NCBI GenBank assembly: GCA_001023535.1 | Contig: CP011020.1 | Coordinates: 5,838,509 to 5,902,508, forward strand | Source of the DNA: Pseudomonas chlororaphis | GTDB lineage: Bacteria > Pseudomonadota > Gammaproteobacteria > Pseudomonadales > Pseudomonadaceae | Reading direction: 5' to 3' | DNA length: 64,000 bases | In this document: positions 1 to 9,853 of the stretch, in pieces | How positions within the stretch are numbered: position 1 is the first letter of the stretch | How the letters are laid out: each line of letters begins with the position of its first letter | Made by a program: the position numbers and the translations under genes | The notes under the pieces: generated by a model | Databases searched by the model: none | The model's input: the letters and a program-made list of their open reading frames with translations, nothing else | Told to the model about the DNA's origin: nothing

Positions 1-911
1 GAGTCGGCGATCTTATCGACGTTACCGCCCAGGCGCGCCAACGGCTGGCCGAACGCGGTGCGGCTGACGGCGCGCTTGCACATCAATTCCAATGCGCGCT
101 CGGCCATGCCGATGGAACGCATGCAGTGGTGGATCCGGCCTGGGCCGAGACGCCCCTGGGCGATCTCGAAGCCGCGTCCTTCACCCAACAGAACGTTTTC
201 GTACGGCACCCGCACGTTGTCGAACAGCACTTCGGCGTGGCCGTGTGGCGCATCGTCGTAGCCGAACACCGGCAGCGGCCGGACGATTTTCACCCCGGGA
301 GTGTCCACCGGCACCAGGATCATCGAGTGCTGGGCGTGGCGCGGCGCATCGGGGTTGCTCAGGCCCATGAAGATCAGGATCTTGCAACGTGGATCGCAAG
401 CCCCCGACGTCCACCATTTCTTGCCGTTGATCACCCACTGGTCACCGTCGCGCTCGGCGCGGGCGGCCATGTTGGTGGCGTCCGACGAGGCCACATCCGG
501 TTCGGTCATGGCAAAGGCCGAACGGATCTCGCCGCGCAGCAGCGGCGCGAGCCAGCGTTGTTTCTGCTCCTCGTTGGCGTAACGCACCAGCACTTCCATG
601 TTGCCGGTGTCCGGCGCCGAGCAGTTGAACGGCTCCGGTCCCAGCAGCGAGCGGCCCATGATTTCTGCCAGCGGCGCATATTCCAGATTGGTCAGGCCGG
701 CACCCAGCTCCGACTCAGGCAGAAACAAATTCCACAGGCCTTCGGCCTTGGCCTTGGCCTTGAGCTCTTCCATGATCGCCGTGGGCTGCCAGCGGTCGCC
801 TTCGGCCACTTGCCGCTCGAACACCGCTTCAGCCGGATAGACATAGGCATCCATGAACGCCGTGACGCGTTCACGCAATTCCTGAACCTTGGGGGTATAG
901 GCAAAATCCAT
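1..911 (-). CDS. Acyl-CoA dehydrogenase, 3' end cut by window edge
   Basis: Flavin-dependent alpha,beta-dehydrogenation of an acyl-CoA; the specific substrate cannot be told. The reading frame starts at the ATG at 911 ([16 protein letters not shown]) and stays open to base 1, giving about 303 residues of a protein normally near 400; the C-terminal end lies outside the window. The FAD/substrate-contact motif [15 protein letters not shown] and the later KKWWTSGA segment are typical of the acyl-CoA dehydrogenase fold, and the sequence most resembles the ACAD10/11-like bacterial group. An AAGG ribosome-binding sequence lies upstream of the start. It is divergent from the LysR gene at 1101, so that regulator may control it (inference from position). 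Confidence 0.9.
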   Translation of the reverse strand, partial: MDFAYTPKVQELRERVTAFMDAYVYPAEAVFERQVAEGDRWQPTAIMEELKAKAKAEGLWNLFLPESELGAGLTNLEYAPLAEIMGRSLLGPEPFNCSAPDTGNMEVLVRYANEEQKQRWLAPLLRGEIRSAFAMTEPDVASSDATNMAARAERDGDQWVINGKKWWTSGACDPRCKILIFMGLSNPDAPRHAQHSMILVPVDTPGVKIVRPLPVFGYDDAPHGHAEVLFDNVRVPYENVLLGEGRGFEIAQGRLGPGRIHHCMRSIGMAERALELMCKRAVSRTAFGQPLARLGGNVDKIAD

Positions 912-1100
912 GGACAGCACCTTCTTGGCAGAGGTTGATTTCAGGTCATGAAATCGATGCTAGTTCAGCTACGAAAATTTACCTAACCTATTCTCGGCGT
1001 GTATTAACATTCATCACCGATATATGTTTCACTGATTCGCATCGTTACCTGGCACCCACAACAAGTCCAAGAACCCGCCCGAATACAAGAGTGCAGCGCC

Positions 1101-2030
1101 ATGAATCTGAGCAAGGTCGACCTGAACCTTTTCATCGTCTTCGACGCGATCTACACCGAAGCCAACCTGACCCGCGCCGGCCAAATCGTCGGCATCACTC
1201 AGCCCGCCGTGTCCAATGCCCTGGCGCGTTTGCGCGAAACCTTCAACGATCCGCTGTTCGTGCGCACCGCCCAGGGCATGGTGCCCACGCCCATGGCCCA
1301 GAACATCATCGGCCCGGTGCGCAACGCGTTGTCGCTGCTGCGGGTGTCGGTGCAGGAAAGCCGCATCTTCAACCCCTTGCAGGCCGTCAAGACGTACCGC
1401 ATCAGCATGACCGACCTCACCGAAGGCGTGATCCTGCCGCCGCTGTTCCAGCGCCTGCGCCGCCTGGCGCCGACCGTGGCCATCGAGAGTTTCCTGTCCA
1501 AGCGCCGTGAGACCACCAAGGAACTGGCGGCCGGTCGCCTCGACTTCGCCGTCGATGCACCGCTCAACACCGACCCGCAGGTGCGCCACGTCAAGCTCAT
1601 GGAAGACCGCTACGTGTGCGCCATGCGCAAGGGGCACCCACTGGCGGGCAAGGAAAAGATCAACCTCGACGATTACCTGGCCCAGACCCACGTGCATATT
1701 TCCAGCCGGCGCAATGGCCTGGGCTATGTCGACCTGGCCTTGGGCAAGATGGGCATCCAGCGCAAGATCGCCCTGCGTTCCCAACATTACCTGATGGCGT
1801 CCCAGGTGTTGCAGCAGACCGACATGGTCATGACCGTGCCCGAACGCTTCGCCCGCCGCCACGACCTGCACGCCTTCCAATTGCCGGTCAACGATGTGCC
1901 GCCAGTGGAAACCCACCTTTACTGGCATGAAAGCACCGACCAGGACCCGGCCAACCGCTGGATGCGCGAGCAGATGATCGAGCTGTGCCAGCAAGTGACG
2001 GCCCATGAGAAGAAGCTCGACAAGGTTTAG
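1101..2030 (+). CDS. LysR-family transcriptional regulator
   Basis: A 309-residue LysR-type regulator with an N-terminal winged helix-turn-helix (residues about 8-65, DLNLFIVFDAIYTEANLTRA followed by the recognition helix QPAVSNALARLRE) and a C-terminal substrate-binding-like effector domain from about residue 95. The length is normal for the family. It is transcribed away from the acyl-CoA dehydrogenase gene with about 190 bp between them, the usual LysR arrangement in which the regulator controls its divergent neighbour. The effector is unknown. The downstream palindrome at 2042-2065 probably ends its transcript. Confidence 0.92.
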   Translation: MNLSKVDLNLFIVFDAIYTEANLTRAGQIVGITQPAVSNALARLRETFNDPLFVRTAQGMVPTPMAQNIIGPVRNALSLLRVSVQESRIFNPLQAVKTYRISMTDLTEGVILPPLFQRLRRLAPTVAIESFLSKRRETTKELAAGRLDFAVDAPLNTDPQVRHVKLMEDRYVCAMRKGHPLAGKEKINLDDYLAQTHVHISSRRNGLGYVDLALGKMGIQRKIALRSQHYLMASQVLQQTDMVMTVPERFARRHDLHAFQLPVNDVPPVETHLYWHESTDQDPANRWMREQMIELCQQVTAHEKKLDKV

Positions 2031-2041
2031 GCGACCAACAT

Positions 2042-2065
2042 TGTGGGAGCAAGCTTGCTCCCACA
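2042..2065. repeat. Single REP-like palindrome, probable terminator
   Basis: A near-perfect palindrome with arms TGTGGGAGCAAG / CTTGCTCCCACA directly after the LysR stop codon. It carries the TGTGGGAGC core shared with the REPIN repeats elsewhere in this window. As a hairpin it could end the LysR transcript. Confidence 0.8.
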
Positions 2066-2090
2066 GGTTTTGTGTACAGAACCTCCTTGC

Positions 2091-2106
2091 TTGACGCGAA
2101 CGTCAA
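2091..2106. promoter_or_regulatory. Probable LiuR operator upstream of liuR
   Basis: TTGACGCGAACGTCAA has perfect 6-base arms (TTGACG / CGTCAA) around CGAA, about 45 bp before the liuR start. It resembles the two palindromes before liuA at 6043 and 6085. LiuR proteins are known to bind such ACGT-containing palindromes upstream of branched-chain amino acid catabolic genes. Position suggests autoregulation. Confidence 0.7.
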
Positions 2107-2151
2107 CCTGCCTTTAGCTTAGCGCCAGCCCCCTTCGTTTCGAGCGCTTCC

Positions 2152-2553
2152 ATGAGCAGCCAGACCTACAGCATCTCCGACCTCGCCCGTGAGCTGGACA
2201 TCACCACCCGCGCCATCCGCTTCTATGAAGAGCAAGGCCTGTTGAGCCCAGAGCGTCGCGGCCAGGAACGCATCTATTCGCCGCGGGACAAGGTCAGCCT
2301 GAAGCTGATCCTGCGGGGCAAGCGCATCGGCTTCTCCCTGGCCGAGTGCCGCGAGCTGATCGAGCTCTACGACCCCACCAGCGGCAACCGGAAACAACTG
2401 CACAGCATGCTGGCGAAAATCGCCGAGCGCCGGGAGCAGCTCGAACAGCAATTGCTGGACATCGAACAGATGAAACTGGAACTCGACACTGCCGAAGAAC
2501 GCTGCATCCAGGCGCTGGAGCAGACGATCGAGGGTGAGAAAATCGTCCAGTAA
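2152..2553 (+). CDS. liuR: MerR-family regulator of leucine/isovalerate catabolism
   Basis: A 133-residue MerR-type regulator. The N-terminal helix-turn-helix is SISDLARELDITTRAIRFYEEQGLL (residues about 7-31), followed by the R..YS..D wing and a C-terminal coiled coil (about residues 80-125) that forms the dimer helix. There are no clustered cysteines, so it is not a metal or redox sensor. In Pseudomonas this type, LiuR, controls the liu genes. Here it sits beside HMG-CoA lyase and 3.6 kb from liuABCD, and similar palindromes precede both liuR and liuA. The ligand is presumably an acyl-CoA intermediate of leucine breakdown (inference). The identification rests on family resemblance plus context. 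Confidence 0.9.
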   Translation: MSSQTYSISDLARELDITTRAIRFYEEQGLLSPERRGQERIYSPRDKVSLKLILRGKRIGFSLAECRELIELYDPTSGNRKQLHSMLAKIAERREQLEQQLLDIEQMKLELDTAEERCIQALEQTIEGEKIVQ

Positions 2554-2563
2554 CACTTTCCCC

Positions 2564-2650
2564 TGTGGGAGCGGGCTTGCTCGCGATGACGGCACATTCA
2601 ACATCGATGCAAGCTGATCCAGAGCTATCGCGGGCAAGCTCGCTCCCACA
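2564..2650. repeat. REPIN (two inverted REP hairpins)
   Basis: TGTGGGAGCGGGCTTGCTCG at the left and its inverted partner ending GCTCGCTCCCACA at the right flank about 45 bp of less conserved sequence. This is the doublet form of Pseudomonas REP elements and fills the liuR-liuE gap. Confidence 0.85.
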
Positions 2651-2703
2651 ATGGGTTCATCATTGCGCTCAACATATTGGCAACTCACTACAGGTCAACC
2701 TCT

Positions 2704-3603
2704 ATGTCCCTCCCCTCCTTTGTACGCTTGATCGAAGTCGGCCCCCGCGATGGCCTGCAGAACGAGGCACACCCCATCAGCGTCGCCGACAAGGTGAACC
2801 TCGTGGATGCCTTGAGCGCCGCCGGCCTGGGCTACATCGAGGTCGGCAGTTTCGTTTCGCCCAAATGGGTGCCGCAAATGGCCGGCTCCGCCGAGGTCTT
2901 TGCGCAGATCCAGCGCAAGCCCGGTGTTACCTATGGCGCCCTGGCGCCAAACCTGCGGGGCTTTGAAGACGCGCTGGCGGCTGGCGTGAAGGAAGTGGCG
3001 GTATTTGCCGCCGCGTCCGAAGCATTCTCCCAGCGCAACATCAATTGCTCCATCAAGGAAAGCCTGGAGCGCTTCGCGCCAATCATGGCGGCTGCCCGGC
3101 AGCACGGTGTCAGCGTGCGTGGCTATGTGTCCTGCGTGCTGGGCTGCCCGTATGAAGGCACGGTCAAGCCCGAGCAAGTCGCGTGGGTCGCGCGTGAGCT
3201 GTACGCGATGGGCTGCTATGAAGTGTCCCTGGGCGACACCATCGGCACGGGCACCGCCGGCGCCACCCGCAGGATGTTCGAGGTGGTCGGCGCGCAAGTG
3301 CCGCGGGACAAGCTCGCCGGGCATTTCCATGACACTTACGGCCAGGCCATGGCCAACGTGTACGCCAGCCTGCTGGAAGGGATCGCGGTGTTCGACAGCT
3401 CCATCGCCGGATTGGGGGGCTGCCCCTACGCCAAGGGCGCCAGCGGTAACGTCGCCACCGAGGACGTGCTCTACCTGCTCAACGGCCTGGGCATCGAGAC
3501 CGGTGTCGACCTGGAGGCATTGATTGCCGCGGGCCGGCAGATCTGTGACGTGCTGGGCCGTCCCACCGGTTCACGCGTCGCCAAGGCACGCAGCGCACAG
3601 TGA
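2704..3603 (+). CDS. liuE: Hydroxymethylglutaryl-CoA lyase
   Basis: Cleaves 3-hydroxy-3-methylglutaryl-CoA to acetyl-CoA and acetoacetate, the last step of leucine catabolism (also called mvaB). The 299-residue protein has the DRE-TIM signature EVGPRDGLQNE near the start, the GCPYEG region, HFHDTYG with metal-binding histidines, and the catalytic-loop motif GLGGCPYAKGASGNV containing the active-site cysteine. The ATG at 2704 is chosen because homology begins at MSLPSFVRLIEVGPRDG; an upstream in-frame ATG at 2677 adds unrelated residues. It is separated from liuABCD by crcY and an acyl-CoA ligase. A CbrB-type half-site begins three bases after its stop codon. Confidence 0.95.
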   Translation: MSLPSFVRLIEVGPRDGLQNEAHPISVADKVNLVDALSAAGLGYIEVGSFVSPKWVPQMAGSAEVFAQIQRKPGVTYGALAPNLRGFEDALAAGVKEVAVFAAASEAFSQRNINCSIKESLERFAPIMAAARQHGVSVRGYVSCVLGCPYEGTVKPEQVAWVARELYAMGCYEVSLGDTIGTGTAGATRRMFEVVGAQVPRDKLAGHFHDTYGQAMANVYASLLEGIAVFDSSIAGLGGCPYAKGASGNVATEDVLYLLNGLGIETGVDLEALIAAGRQICDVLGRPTGSRVAKARSAQ

Positions 3604-3605
3604 GG

Positions 3606-3646
3606 TGTTACCGCTGGGCTTTGTAACGGCGGCGAAACGAGTAACA
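3606..3646. promoter_or_regulatory. Candidate CbrB upstream activating sites of crcY
   Basis: TGTTAC at 3606-3611 is followed 11 bases later by GTAAC at 3623-3627, and a further GTAACA lies at 3641-3646. Inverted TGTTAC/GTAACA half-sites of this kind have been reported for the response regulator CbrB. They lie about 110-150 bp upstream of the expected crcY start, a normal distance for a sigma54 enhancer. Confidence 0.65.
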
Positions 3647-3696
3647 CGGAAACAATTTGTCAGGTTTGGCCCGCCAGATTTTTTTGATAAAAAATT

Positions 3697-3709
3697 CAAC
3701 TCATTGATT
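3697..3709 (-). promoter_or_regulatory. IHF-binding site between enhancer and sigma54 promoter
   Basis: CAACTCATTGATT matches the reverse complement of the IHF consensus WATCAANNNNTTR at every specified base. It lies in AT-rich DNA between the CbrB-type sites and the -24/-12 promoter, where IHF normally bends DNA for sigma54 activation. Confidence 0.65.
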
Positions 3710-3727
3710 TATATAGAGTTTTAAAAG

Positions 3728-3744
3728 TTGGCACGGCACCTGCT
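3728..3744 (+). promoter_or_regulatory. Sigma54 (-24/-12) promoter of crcY
   Basis: TTGGCACGGCACCTGCT matches the sigma54 consensus YTGGCACGRNNNTTGCW with a single change (C for T before TGC). GG at 3730-3731 and GC at 3742-3743 are correctly spaced. The predicted transcription start is near 3755. Confidence 0.9.
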
Positions 3745-3754
3745 ATATCTCTGG

Positions 3755-4130
3755 TACAACAAGAATAAAAAAACGCAGCAAACCCAATAAAAACAAGACG
3801 AAACGACTCTGACATAACAAAAACAACACGGCAGAGACGCAGCTAACAGATTTTTTTGGAGAAGATGTGCTTTTCAGGGTGCTTCCAGGAGCAACCCGCA
3901 ACCGGGCAGAGAACAATAAAACTACCTTCAGGTAGCGCCCGAATCGGTTGGATCGCAAAGCGAAAAGGCAGATCAGCGCTCAAAAAAATACGTTTGCTCT
4001 TGATCCCGGATGGGGATCGCCAAAAACAGCGGTAAAGGGCCACGGCTGCCAAAAACAACAACAGGCCGCCCCTCAATAATAAAAAAGAGCACGCGACGAC
4101 AAAATTAAAGGGGAGCTTCGGCTCCCCTTT
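3755..4130 (+). ncRNA. crcY: CrcY-type small RNA that sequesters Hfq/Crc
   Basis: A roughly 376-nt untranslated RNA expected from the sigma54 promoter to the terminator at 4107-4130. It contains several A-rich motifs of the kind bound by the Hfq/Crc catabolite-repression complex: near 3758-3777, 3787-3800, 3814-3830, 3911-3920, 4019-4029, 4048-4063 and 4075-4088, for example AAAAACAACAACAGG. In P. putida the crcY gene lies next to mvaB, the same neighbour as here, and CbrB-activated sigma54 transcription is the rule for CrcZ and CrcY. The RNA titrates Hfq/Crc when poor carbon sources are used and so relieves repression of catabolic mRNAs. Small open frames inside it lack ribosome-binding sites and are not genes. 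The exact 5' end is predicted. Confidence 0.87.
4107..4130 (+). terminator. Terminator of crcY
   Basis: A 10-bp stem AAAGGGGAGC / GCTCCCCTTT closed by a TTCG tetraloop, ending in T residues at the end of the CrcY-type RNA. Confidence 0.85.
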
Positions 4131-4166
4131 GTGCTGTCTGGCGTTTGGTTTCCGGGGATCGGCTGG

Positions 4167-4190
4167 TGGGAGCGAGCTGGCTCGCTCCCA
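4167..4190. repeat. Single REP hairpin
   Basis: TGGGAGCGAGC, two bases, then GCTCGCTCCCA. It has the same core as the REPINs and lies between the crcY terminator and the 3' end of the convergent acyl-CoA ligase gene. Confidence 0.75.
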
Positions 4191-4219
4191 CAGGGCTCAC
4201 TGCCCATTGGCTTGCTTGT

Positions 4220-5920
4220 TCAGTCCTCGTCCCTATCGCACAGCTCTTGGATGCTGATTTCGCGCATGCGGAATTTCTGCACCTTGCCCGTGACCGTCAT
4301 CGGAAACGCATCGACGAACTTGAAGTGACGCGGCGTCTTGAAGTGGGCAATGCGCTCTTTGCACCAGGCGTGCAGCTCCTGTGCGGTGGTACTGTGGCCG
4401 GGGTGGCACTTGATCCAGGCGACGATTTCTTCGCCGTAGCGGGAACACGGGATGCCGATCACCTGCACGTCCGCCACCGCCGGATGGGTGAAGAAGAACT
4501 CTTCCAGCTCACGCGGGTAAACATTCTCGCCGCCACGGATGATCATGTCCTTGTTACGCCCGACGATGCAGACGTAGCCCTGCTCGTCCATGGTCGCCAG
4601 GTCGCCGGTGTGCATCCAATGCGCCTGGTCGATCGCTTCGGCGGTGCCCTTGGGGTTGTTCCAGTAGCCGAGCATCACACTGTAGCCGCGGGTGCACAGC
4701 TCTCCAATGGTGCCTCGGGGCACGATTTCACCGGCTTCGTCGATGATCTTGCTTTCCAGGTGCGGCTGAGTGCGGCCGACGGTGGTCACGCGCACTTCCA
4801 GTTCATCCGAAGGGCCGGTCTGCAAGGACACCGGGCTGGTTTCGGTCATGCCGTAGGCAATCTGCACCTCGCGCATGTGCAGCTCACCGATGACCCGCCG
4901 CATCACTTCGATCGGGCACGTGGCCCCGGCCATGATGCCCGTGCGCAGGCTGGACAAATCAAACTCGCCTCGCTGCGGCTGATCCAGCAGGGCAATGAAC
5001 ATGGTCGGCACGCCATACAGCGCCGTGGCCTGTTCCTCGGCCACGGTGGTCAGGGTCAGCAAGGGATCGAACGCATCGTTCGGGTAGATCATGGTGCTGC
5101 CGTGGGTCACGCAGCCCAGGTTGCCCATGACCATGCCAAAGCAATGATAGAGCGGCACCGGTATCACCAAGCGGTCGGCAGCGGTCAGGCCCAGGCTTTC
5201 GCCGACCATGTAGCCGTTGTTGAGAATGTTGTGATGGCTGAGGGTCGCGCCCTTGGGAAAGCCGGTGGTGCCGGAGGTGTACTGGATGTTCACCGGCTGG
5301 TCGAAATGCAGACTGGCTTCGCGCTCGGCCAACTGCCCGGCGGTCACCGCGGTGCTCAGGGCAGCCAACTGCGACCAGGGCAGGAAACCCGAAGGCGGCT
5401 GTGGATCGAGACTGATGACACCCCGCAGATCCGGCAGGCGCTCGCTGTGCAACTGGCCGATCGACTGTTCCGCCAGTTCCGGCGCGAGTGCCTGCAACAT
5501 GGCGTGGTAGTCCGACGTCTTGAATGACCCGGCACACACCAGCCACTGGCAACCGGACTGCTTGAGCACGTACTCCAGTTCGGACACCCGGTAGGCCGGG
5601 TTGATGTTGACCAGGATCACACCGATCTTCGCGCTGGCGAACTGGCTGATGCACCACTGGGCACAGTTGGGTGCCCACACGCCGAGGCGGTCGCCGCTTT
5701 TCAGGCCCAGTGCCAACAAGGCCCGGGCGTGCACATCGACGGCTTCAGCGAGCTGTTGCCAGGTGTAGCGCAACGATTGATGACGCACCACCAGCGCCTC
5801 GCCCTCGGGATAGCGGGCCACGGTGTGGTCGAACGCCTCGCCGATGGTTTGCAACAGCAAAGCCTTGGCCTCGGAACCGCGGGTGTAGCTCAGTGGCGAC
5901 TGCAAACCGGATTGATCCAT
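4220..5920 (-). CDS. AMP-binding acyl-CoA ligase of the liu locus
   Basis: ATP-dependent activation of a carboxylic acid to its CoA thioester. The 566-residue protein has the adenylate-forming P-loop YTSGTTGFPKGATLSHHN around residue 205, the YGMTETSP motif, the GD segment MHTGDLATMDEQGY and the C-terminal lysine motif TVTGKVQKF. The ATG at 5920 (MDQSGLQSPLSYT) follows an AGAGGG ribosome-binding sequence; a longer in-frame extension to 6010 has none. It is divergent from liuABCD across two LiuR-type palindromes, which suggests co-regulation. A CoA ligase is a regular companion of liu genes in Pseudomonas. A short or branched-chain acid, or acetoacetate, is the likely substrate, but this is inference. 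Confidence 0.9.
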   Translation of the reverse strand: MDQSGLQSPLSYTRGSEAKALLLQTIGEAFDHTVARYPEGEALVVRHQSLRYTWQQLAEAVDVHARALLALGLKSGDRLGVWAPNCAQWCISQFASAKIGVILVNINPAYRVSELEYVLKQSGCQWLVCAGSFKTSDYHAMLQALAPELAEQSIGQLHSERLPDLRGVISLDPQPPSGFLPWSQLAALSTAVTAGQLAEREASLHFDQPVNIQYTSGTTGFPKGATLSHHNILNNGYMVGESLGLTAADRLVIPVPLYHCFGMVMGNLGCVTHGSTMIYPNDAFDPLLTLTTVAEEQATALYGVPTMFIALLDQPQRGEFDLSSLRTGIMAGATCPIEVMRRVIGELHMREVQIAYGMTETSPVSLQTGPSDELEVRVTTVGRTQPHLESKIIDEAGEIVPRGTIGELCTRGYSVMLGYWNNPKGTAEAIDQAHWMHTGDLATMDEQGYVCIVGRNKDMIIRGGENVYPRELEEFFFTHPAVADVQVIGIPCSRYGEEIVAWIKCHPGHSTTAQELHAWCKERIAHFKTPRHFKFVDAFPMTVTGKVQKFRMREISIQELCDRDED

Positions 5921-5977
5921 GACGCACCCTCTTGTCTTTATTGGTGGGGGTATCGGTGAACCGTGTGCACACAGGCT

Positions 5978-6011
5978 TTTGTGGCGAGAGAGCAAGCTCC
6001 CTCGCCACAAA
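5978..6011. repeat. REP hairpin, GTGGCGAG class
   Basis: TTTGTGGCGAGAGAGCAAGC pairs with the following CTCCCTCGCCACAAA. This is a second REP family (TGTGGCGAGGG...), occurring as single hairpins here and at 14593, 25609 and 42143. Confidence 0.75.
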
Positions 6012-6042
6012 GAGCTGTAAAGCGCACTTACTCTGGACCAAG

Positions 6043-6058
6043 TTGACGTTAACGTAAA
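6043..6058. promoter_or_regulatory. LiuR-type operator 1, ligase/liuA divergent region
   Basis: TTGACGTTAACGTAAA, a palindrome centred on GTTAAC with one arm mismatch. Its centre is 42 bp, four helical turns, from operator 2. Confidence 0.75.
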
Positions 6059-6084
6059 GGTGATTGACAGGCATTTATAGCAGG

Positions 6085-6100
6085 CTTACGTTAACGTCAA
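6085..6100. promoter_or_regulatory. LiuR-type operator 2, upstream of liuA
   Basis: CTTACGTTAACGTCAA, a palindrome centred on GTTAAC and a near mirror image of operator 1. It lies 55 bp before the liuA start. The two sites probably serve the two divergent transcripts, one each (inference). Confidence 0.75.
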
Positions 6101-6154
6101 GGTGAGAGCGAGCCCTTCCCTCTCCGCACCCGACAAAAAAGCCAAAGGTGTCCC

Positions 6155-7318
6155 ATGAGCTACCCATCCCTGAACTTTGCCCTCGGCGAAACCATCGACA
6201 TGCTGCGCGAACAGGTGCAAGCCTTCGTTGCCAAGGAAATCGCCCCGCGGGCAGCTCAGATCGATCTCGACAACCTGTTTCCCGCCGACCTGTGGCGCAA
6301 GTTCGGTGACATGGGCCTGCTGGGCATTACCGTGCCGGAAGAATATGGCGGCGCCGGCCTGGGTTACCTGGCCCACGTGGTGGCCATGGAAGAAATCAGC
6401 CGCGGCTCGGCGTCGGTGGCCCTGTCCTATGGCGCCCACTCCAACCTGTGCGTGAACCAGATCAACCGCAACGGCACCCACGAGCAGAAAGCCAAGTACC
6501 TGCCCAGGCTCATCAGCGGCGAACACATCGGCGCGCTCGCCATGAGCGAACCCAACGCCGGCTCCGACGTGGTCTCGATGAAACTGCGGGCCGACAAACG
6601 TGGCGACCATTACGTCCTCAACGGCAGCAAGACCTGGATCACCAACGGCCCCGACGCCAACACCTACGTGATCTACGCCAAGACCGACCTGGAAAAGGGC
6701 CCCCACGGCATCACCGCGTTCATCGTCGAGCGCGACTGGAAAGGCTTCAGCCGCAGCAACAAATTCGACAAGCTCGGCATGCGCGGCTCCAACACCTGCG
6801 AGCTGTTCTTCGATGACGTGCAAGTGCCGGAAGAAAACATCCTCGGCGTGCTCAACGGCGGCGTGAAAGTGCTGATGAGCGGGCTCGACTACGAGCGCGT
6901 GGTCCTGTCCGGCGGCCCGACCGGGATCATGCAGGCCTGCATGGACCTGATCGTGCCCTACATCCACGACCGCAAGCAGTTCGGCCAGAGCATCGGCGAA
7001 TTCCAGCTGATCCAGGGCAAGGTCGCCGACATGTACACCCAGCTCAATGCCAGCCGCGCCTACCTCTATGCGGTGGCCCAGGCCTGCGAGCGCGGTGAAA
7101 CCACCCGCAAGGACGCCGCCGGGGTGATCCTCTACAGCGCCGAACGCGCCACGCAAATGGCCCTCGATGCGATCCAGATCCTCGGGGGCAACGGCTACAT
7201 CAATGAATTCCCGGCCGGTCGCCTGTTGCGCGACGCCAAGCTGTACGAAATCGGCGCCGGCACCAGTGAGATTCGCCGCATGCTGATCGGTCGCGAACTG
7301 TTCAACGAAACAAAATGA
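6155..7318 (+). CDS. liuA: Isovaleryl-CoA dehydrogenase
   Basis: Oxidises isovaleryl-CoA to 3-methylcrotonyl-CoA with FAD, the first committed step of the liu pathway. The 387-residue protein has the signature segments [16 protein letters not shown] and [20 protein letters not shown]. The usual catalytic glutamate after GGxGY is replaced by Gly (NEFPAG), while a glutamate is present in [13 protein letters not shown]. This is the diagnostic placement of the catalytic base in isovaleryl-CoA dehydrogenases. It is first gene of the liuABCD operon, downstream of two LiuR-type palindromes. The A-rich leader ACAAAAAA at 6133-6140, close to the start codon, could be an Hfq/Crc contact. Confidence 0.96.
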   Translation: MSYPSLNFALGETIDMLREQVQAFVAKEIAPRAAQIDLDNLFPADLWRKFGDMGLLGITVPEEYGGAGLGYLAHVVAMEEISRGSASVALSYGAHSNLCVNQINRNGTHEQKAKYLPRLISGEHIGALAMSEPNAGSDVVSMKLRADKRGDHYVLNGSKTWITNGPDANTYVIYAKTDLEKGPHGITAFIVERDWKGFSRSNKFDKLGMRGSNTCELFFDDVQVPEENILGVLNGGVKVLMSGLDYERVVLSGGPTGIMQACMDLIVPYIHDRKQFGQSIGEFQLIQGKVADMYTQLNASRAYLYAVAQACERGETTRKDAAGVILYSAERATQMALDAIQILGGNGYINEFPAGRLLRDAKLYEIGAGTSEIRRMLIGRELFNETK

Positions 7319-7325
7319 TTTTTCG

Positions 7326-7407
7326 TCAGCTACAAGGCGCAAGCTTCAGGCGGCAAGCGAACCGCGCTCCTGCTTGCAGCTTGTGGCTTGAAGCTTAGAG
7401 CTGCTAC
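7326..7407. repeat. Palindromic repeat between liuA and liuB
   Basis: Interleaved CAAGCTTCA, GGCGGCAAG, CTTGCAGCTTG and TTGAAGCTT blocks form an imperfect long inverted repeat. CAAGCTTCAAGCT-type sequences like this are a known extragenic repeat style in fluorescent Pseudomonas. The element lies inside the operon and does not obviously end it. Confidence 0.55.
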
Positions 7408-7417
7408 GGAGTAGCCC

Positions 7418-9022
<1,605 letters not shown>

Positions 9023-9034
9023 CGGGGAATGCCC

Positions 9035-9853
9035 ATGGATAACTTCAACACCCTCGAATTGATCACTGACCCACGCGGTTTCGCTACCTTGTGGCTCAGT
9101 CGTGAGTCGAAGAACAACGCGTTCAATGCCCAGATGATCCGTGAACTGATCCTCGCCCTGGATCAGGTCGGCAGCGATCCGAACCTGCGCTTCCTGCTGA
9201 TCCGTGGCCGCGGCAAGCATTTCAGCGCCGGCGCCGACCTGGCCTGGATGCAGCAATCGGCCGAGCTCGACTACCACACCAACCTCGACGACGCCCGGGA
9301 ACTGGCGGAGCTGATGTACAACCTCGCCAAGCTGAAGATCCCCACGCTGGCCGTCGTGCAGGGCGCCGCCTTTGGCGGTGCGCTGGGCCTGATCAGCGCC
9401 TGCGACATGGCCATTGGTGCCGACGAGGCGCAGTTCTGCCTGTCGGAAGTGCGCATTGGCCTGGCGCCGGCGGTCATCAGCCCGTTCGTCGTCCAGGCCA
9501 TCGGCGAACGGGCCGCCCGGCGCTACGCGTTGACCGCGGAACGTTTCGGCGGACAGCGTGCGAGGGAGATCGGTTTGCTGTCGGAAAGTTACCCGGCCGA
9601 GGCGTTGGATCATCACCTCGAACAATGGATCGACAACCTGCTGCTCAACAGCCCGGCGGCCATGCGCGCCAGCAAGGACTTGCTGCGTGAGGTCGGCCAC
9701 GGTGCCCTGACCCCGGCGCTGCGACGCTACACCGAAAACGCCATCGCCCGCATCCGTGTCAGCCCCGAGGGCCAGGAGGGCCTGCGCGCCTTTCTGCAAA
9801 AGCGCGCGCCAAACTGGCAAGCCGAGTCGAATAACAAGGAGCCACGTCGATGA
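9035..9853 (+). CDS. liuC: Methylglutaconyl-CoA hydratase (enoyl-CoA hydratase family)
   Basis: Hydrates 3-methylglutaconyl-CoA to HMG-CoA. Crotonase-fold protein of 272 residues, with the first oxyanion segment GRGKHFSAGADLAWM and the second QGAAFGGALGLISACDMAIG. Start choice: ATG at 9035 sits seven bases after GGGG, whereas the in-frame ATG at 9029 is only a base or two from that ribosome-binding sequence. It lies 12 bp after liuB and overlaps liuD by four bases (ATGA), so translation is probably coupled. Confidence 0.94.
   Translation: MDNFNTLELITDPRGFATLWLSRESKNNAFNAQMIRELILALDQVGSDPNLRFLLIRGRGKHFSAGADLAWMQQSAELDYHTNLDDARELAELMYNLAKLKIPTLAVVQGAAFGGALGLISACDMAIGADEAQFCLSEVRIGLAPAVISPFVVQAIGERAARRYALTAERFGGQRAREIGLLSESYPAEALDHHLEQWIDNLLLNSPAAMRASKDLLREVGHGALTPALRRYTENAIARIRVSPEGQEGLRAFLQKRAPNWQAESNNKEPRR

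Noticed and set aside
3743..4076. Two 71-77 codon minus-strand frames within the crcY RNA region
   Set aside because: No ribosome-binding sites, basic low-complexity products, and the region is explained by the sigma54-driven small RNA.
4145..5527. 460-codon frame on the plus strand opposite the acyl-CoA ligase
   Set aside because: Shadow of a clear adenylate-forming enzyme; no ribosome-binding site or recognisable motif.
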